From the NCBI RefSeq assembly GCF_050947875.1, contig NC_134570.1, positions 244,644,584 through 244,708,583 on the forward strand: a stretch of DNA of 64,000 nucleotides, given 5' to 3'. The notes below the pieces were generated by a model that ran no database searches, was not told the DNA's origin, and worked only from the letters and a program-made list of their open reading frames with translations. This document shows positions 59,683 through 64,000 of the stretch, piece after piece; the first letter of the stretch is position 1; every line of letters starts with the position of its first letter. The DNA is from Dermacentor variabilis (taxonomy: Eukaryota > Arthropoda > Arachnida > Ixodida > Ixodidae). A program made the position numbers and the translations under genes.

Positions 59683-61428
59683 AAATCCATGCACGGGTGC
59701 TAAAAAGAGCAGTATGGGCGTGCTTAGCACGTCGTTTGGCAGAAATCCACGTGCGCGCTCTGCCAAAAGCAGCATGTGCATGCGTAACTTGTGGTTTGGC
59801 AGAAAAAAATGTCCGCGTCTGCCAAAACATGCACATGCATCCTTAAGAAGTGGTTTGGCACGAATCCATGCGCGGGTGCTAAAAAGAGCAGCATGGGCAT
59901 GCTTAGCATGTTGTTTGGCAGAAATCCACGTGCGCGCTCTGCCAAAAACAGCATTGCATGCATAACTTGTGGTTTTGCAGAAAACAACGTCCGCGTCTAC
60001 CAAACGATTCATGTGCATGCTTAACAAGTGGTTTGGCACAAATCCATGCGCGGGTGCTAAAAAGAGCAGTATGGGCGTGCTTGACACGTCGTTTTGCAGA
60101 CATTCAAGTGCGCGCTCTGCCAAAAGCAGCATGTGCATGCATATCTTGTGGTTTTGCAGAAAACAACGTCCGCGTCTACGAAAAGATGCATCTGCATGCT
60201 TAACAAGTGGTTTGGCACAAATCCATGCGCGGGTGGTAAGAACAGCAGCATAGGCGTACTTAGCACGTCGTTTTTCAGAAATCCACGTGCGCGCTCTGCC
60301 AAAAGCAGGATGTGCATGCATAACTTGTGGTTTCGCAGAAAACAAAGTCCGCGTCTGCCTAAACATGCATATGCATGTTTAAGAAGTGTTTTGGCACAAA
60401 TTCATGTGCGGGTGCTAAAAAGAGCAGCATGGACATGCTTAGCATGTCGTTTGGCAGAAATCCACGTGCGCGCTCTGCCAAAAGCAGCATTGCATGCATA
60501 ACTTTTGGTTCTGCAGAAAACAACGTCTGCGTCTACCAAACGATTCATGTGCATGCTTAACATGTAGTTTGGGACAAATCCATGCGCGGGTGCTAAAAAG
60601 AGCCATATGGGCGTGCTTAACACGTCGTTTGGCAAAAATCTACGTGCGCGCTCTGCCAAAAGCAGCATGTGCATGGGTAACTTGTGGCTTGGCAGAAAAA
60701 AACGTCCGCCTCTGCCAAAACATGCATATGCATCCTTAACAAGTGGTTTGGCACAAATCCATGCGCGGGTGCTAAAAAGAGCAGCATGGGCGTGCTTAGC
60801 ACGTCGTTTGCCAGAAATGCACCTGCGCGCTCTGCCAAAAGCAGGACGTGCATGCATAACTTGTGGTTTGGCAGAAAACAACGTCCGCGTCTACCAAAAG
60901 AGGTATTTGCATGCTTAAAAAATGTTTTGACACAAATCCATGCTGGGGTGCTAAAAAAAGCAGCGTGGGCGTGCTTAGCACGTCGTTTGGCAGACATCCA
61001 AGTGCGCGCTCTGCCAAAAGCAGCATGTGCATGCATATCTTGTGGTTTTGCAGAAAACAACGTCCGCGTCTACAAAAAGATGCATCTGCATGCTTAACAA
61101 GTGGTTTGGCACAAATCCATGCGCGAGTGGTAAGAATAGCAGCATAGGCGTACTTAGCACGTCGTTTGGCAGAAACCCACGTGCGCGCTCTGCCAAAAGC
61201 AGCATGTGCATGCATAACTTGTGGTTTCGCAGAAAACAACGTCCGCGTCTGCGAAAACATGCATATGCATGTTTAAGAAGTGGTTTGGCACAAATCCATG
61301 TGCGGGTGCTAAAAAGAGCAGCATGGGCGTGCTTAGAACTTTGTTTGAAAGAAATCCACGTGCGCGCTCTGCCAAAAGCAGAATGTGCATGCATAACTTG
61401 TGGTTTTGCATAAAACAACGTCCGCGTC
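59675..61428 (+). repeat. Distal copy of a segmental duplication (partner 3,887-5,640)
   Basis: It has a constant offset of 55,788 bp to the window's left part, with shared rare variants (CGTTTTTCAGAAATCC, GTAGTTTGGGAC, GAGCCATATGGG, TACAAAAAGATGC). Differences are scattered single bases, such as GCACATGC near 59,831 and CGTTTGCCAG near 60,808. The segment upstream of the junction also resembles 3.4-3.75 kb at 55,848 bp, differing by one 60-bp subunit because the left copy has more A-less B-C units. Confidence 0.85.
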
Positions 61429-64000
61429 TACCAAAAGATGCATGTGCCTGCTCAACAAGTGGTTTGGCACAAATCCATGCGCGAGTGCTAAAAAGAGCAG
61501 CATGGGCGTGTTTAGGACGTCGTTTGGCAGAAATCCACGTGCGCGCTCTGCCAAAAGCAGCATGTGCATGCACAACTTGTGGTTTGGCAGAAAACAACGT
61601 CCGCGTCTGCCAAAACATGCATATGCATGCTTAAGAAGTGGTTTGGCGCAAATCCATGCGCGGGTGCTAAAAAGAGCAGTATGGGCGTGCTTAGCACGTC
61701 GTTTGGCAGAAATCCACGTGCGCGCTCTGCCATAAGCAGCATGTGCATGCACAACTTGTGCTTTCGCAGAAAACAACGTCCGCGTCCACCAAAAGATGCA
61801 TGTGCATGCTTAACAAGTGGTTTGGCACAAATCCATGCGCACGAGCTAAAAGAGCAGCGTGGGCACGCTTAGCACGTCGTTTGGCAGAAATCTACGCGCG
61901 CGCTCTCCCAAAAGCAGCACGTGCTTGCATAACTTGTGGTTTTGCAGAAAACAACGTCCGCTTCTACCAAAAGATGCATGTGCATTCTTAACAAATGTTT
62001 TGACACAAATCCATGCTGGGGTGTTAAAAAAAGCAGTGTGGGCGTGCTTAGCATGTCGTTTGGCAGATATCCACGTGCGCGCTCTGCCAAAAGCAGCATG
62101 TGCATGCATAACTTGTGGTTTGGAAGAAAACAACGTCCGCGTCTACCAAAAGATGCATTTGCCTGCTCAACAAGTGGTTTGGCACAAATCCATATGCGGG
62201 TGCTAAAAAGAGCAGCATGGGCGTGTTTAGGACGTCGTTTGGCAGAAATCCACGTGCGCGCTCTGCCAAAAGCAGCATGTGCATGCACAACTTGTGCTTT
62301 CGCAGAAAACAACGTCCGCGTCCACCAAAAGATGCATGTGCATGCTTAACAAGTGGTTTGGCACAAATCCATGCGCACGAGCTAAAAGAGCAGCGTGGGC
62401 GCGCTTAGCACGTCGTTTGGCAGAAATCTACGCGCGCGCTCTCACAAAAGCAGCACGTGCTTGAATAACTTGTGGTTTTGCAGAAAACAACGTCCGCTTC
62501 TACCAAAAGATGCATGTGCATTCTTAACAAATGGTTTGACACAAATCCATGCTGGGGTGTTAAAAAAAGCAGTGTGGGCGTGCTTAGCATGTCGTTTGGC
62601 AGATATCCACGTGCGCGCTCTGCCAAAAGCAGCATGTGCATGCATAACTTGTGGTTTGGAAGAAAACAACGTCCGCGTCTGCCAAAAGATGCATATGCAT
62701 GTTCAACGAGTGGTTTGGCACAAATCCATGCGCGGGTGCTAAAAAGAGCAGCATGGGCATGCTTAGCACGTCGTTTGGCAGAAATCCACGTGCGCGGTCT
62801 GCGAAAAGCACCATGTGCATGCATAACTTGTGGTTTTGCAAAAAACAACGTCCGCGTCTACCAAAAGATGCATGTGCATGCTTATCAAGTGGTTTGGCAC
62901 AAATCCATGCGCGGGTGGTAAAAACAGCAGCATAGGCGTACTTAGCACGTCGTTTGGCAGAAATCCACGTGCGCGCTCTGCCAAAAGGAGCATGTGCATG
63001 CATAACTTGTGGTTTCGCAGAACACAACGTCCGCGTCTACTAAAAGATGCATGTGCATGCTCAACGAATGGTTTGACACAAATCCATGCTGGGGTGCTAA
63101 AAAAAGCAGCGTGGGCGTGCTTAGCACGTCGTTTGGCAGACATCCAAGTGCGCGCTCTGCCAAAAGCAGCATGTGCATGCATATCTTGTGGTTTTGTAGA
63201 AAACAACGTCCGCGTCTACCAAAAGATGCATCTGCATGCTTAACAAGTGGTTTGGCACAAATCCATGCGCGGGTGGGAAGAACAGCAGCATAGGCGTACT
63301 TAGCACGTCGTTTGGCAGAAATCCACGTGCGCGCTCTGCCAAAAGCAGCATGTGCATGCATAACTTGTGGTTTCGCAGAAAACAACGTCCGCGTCTGCCA
63401 GAACATGCATATGCATGTTTAAGAAGTGGTTTGGCACAAATCCATGTGGGGGTGCTAAAAAGAGCAGCATGGGCGTGCTTAGGACGTCATTTGGCAGAAA
63501 TCCACGTGCGCGCTCTGCCAAAAGCAGCGTGTGCATGCACAACTTGTGGTTTTGCAGAAAACAACGTCCGCGTTCACCAAAAGATGCATGTGCATGCTTA
63601 ACAAGGGGTTTGGCACAAATCCATGCGCAGGAGCTAAAAAGAGCAGCATGGGCGTGCTTAGCACGTCGTTTGGCAGAAATCTACGCGCGCGCTCTCCCAA
63701 AAGCAGCACGTGCTTGCATAACTTGTGGTTTTGCAGAAAACAACGTCCGCTTCTACCAAAAGATGCATGTGCATTAACAAATGGTTTGACACAGATCCAT
63801 GCTGGGGTGTTAAAAAAGGCAGTGTGGGCGTGCTTAGCGCGTCATTTGGCAGATATCCACGTGCGCGCTCTGCCAAAAGCAGCATGTGCATGCATAACTT
63901 GTGGTTTGCAAGAAAACAACGTCCGCGTCTGCCAAAAGATGCATATGCATGTTCAACAAGTGGTTTGGCACAAATCCATGCGCGGGTGCTAAAAAGAGCA
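61429..64000 (+). repeat. Divergent satellite tail with a three-monomer repeat
   Basis: These are about 14 monomers with private variants: GCGCACGAGCTAAAAGAGC (a B subunit one base short), GATATCCACGTG in C, TCCGCTTCTACC in A, and ACTTGTGCTTTCGC. The series around 61,743-61,990 recurs 536 bp later (62,279-62,520), and a related series starts near 63,531. A 3-bp loss (TGCATTAACAAATGG) is present near 63,772. No unique DNA appears before the window ends. Confidence 0.8.

Larger units (their letters stand above)
1..64000 (+). repeat. Satellite DNA array, ~179-bp monomer, about 358 copies, entire window
   Basis: Every stretch of the window can be phased to the same 179-bp unit. The anchor AACTTGTGG recurs at 2, 181, 360 and so on, and landmarks such as CGTCGTTTGGCAGAAATCC and GCTAAAAAGAGCAGCATGGG recur at the same spacing to the last base. 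All copies have the same orientation; I saw no inversion. No unique DNA, transposable element, terminal repeat, poly-A tail, tRNA or rRNA interrupts it. The array continues beyond both window ends. Consensus composition is about 50% GC with 11 CpG per monomer. A long, gene-free, uniformly oriented array with higher-order structure is typical of eukaryotic centromeric or pericentromeric satellites; that functional placement is inference. The family is unknown to me and the host lineage cannot be read from the sequence. Confidence 0.98.

Noticed and set aside
59365..60366. A 333-codon open frame on the minus strand and several ~266-codon frames as protein-coding genes
   Set aside because: They are translations of the satellite. 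The same residues reappear in other frames one monomer away, the frames extend only where indels reset phase, and no promoter, splice or start context is present.
1..64000. CRISPR array (regular repeats of constant spacing)
   Set aside because: There are no unique spacers. Adjacent units are contiguous and homologous over their whole length, and no cas genes are present.
61429..64000. Transition to telomere or unique flanking DNA at the right end
   Set aside because: No TTAGGG, TTTAGGG or similar tandem motif is present, and the 179-bp phase continues to the last base.
1..64000. Identification as human alpha satellite or Arabidopsis 178-bp repeat from the similar monomer length
   Set aside because: The sequence does not resemble those repeats as I know them, lacks a CENP-B box, and has a 60-bp trimeric substructure; length alone is not evidence.

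Overview
The whole 64 kb window is one uninterrupted, head-to-tail tandem array of a roughly 179-bp satellite monomer, about 358 copies. I find no protein-coding gene, RNA gene, transposon, rDNA, telomere repeat or unique-sequence island in it. This points to constitutive heterochromatin of a eukaryote, most likely a centromeric or pericentromeric satellite resolved by long reads. I do not recognise the sequence as a satellite I know (human alpha, Arabidopsis 178-bp, rice CentO, maize CentC) and cannot name the lineage. Consensus GC is about 50% (90 of 179 bases). CpG is not depleted (about 11 per monomer, close to expectation).

The monomer is a fossil trimer. It consists of three related subunits, A (59 bp), B (60 bp) and C (60 bp). 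In hand alignment A-C match at 47/60 positions, B-C at 44/60 and A-B at 39/60, so an ancestral ~60-bp unit was triplicated before the 179-bp unit was amplified. Each subunit can form an imperfect or perfect hairpin at the same internal position (arms TTTGGCAGA / TCTGCCAAA in C and in one class of A; TTTGGCAC / GTGCTAAA in B). Some A variants carry paired arm changes that keep the stem.

Above the monomer lies a mosaic of higher-order repeats (HORs) and segmental duplications. (1) 1-26.6 kb is an older, patchy mosaic: a 1-2.9 kb block with a relative at 18.1-21.4 kb, three 120-bp B-C units lacking A at 3.64-4.0 kb, a 3.2-kb tandem duplication (6.4-13.0 kb), and a 12-monomer (2,148-bp) repeat at 12.8-16.7 kb. 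(2) 26.6-41.05 kb is a highly homogenised array of a 4,591-bp HOR (26 monomers minus 63 bp), with one leading partial copy and a trailing copy lacking exactly two monomers. (3) 41.3-59.67 kb alternates two blocks, X (2,325 bp) and Y (about 4.3-4.5 kb), in the order X Y Y X X Y, with internal 1,252-bp and 358-bp tandem duplications. (4) At 59,671 a scarred junction joins the Y block to a near-identical copy of 3,887-5,640, displaced by 55,788 bp. (5) 61.4-64 kb is a more divergent tail with a three-monomer (536-bp) repeat.

The many long open frames on both strands are a by-product of the repeat. Monomer length is 2 mod 3, so every frame drifts through all phases, and small indels or 60/120-bp subunit losses locally extend open frames. 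No gene is annotated. Repeat offsets come from matching motifs by eye; percent identities were not computed except where counts are given.
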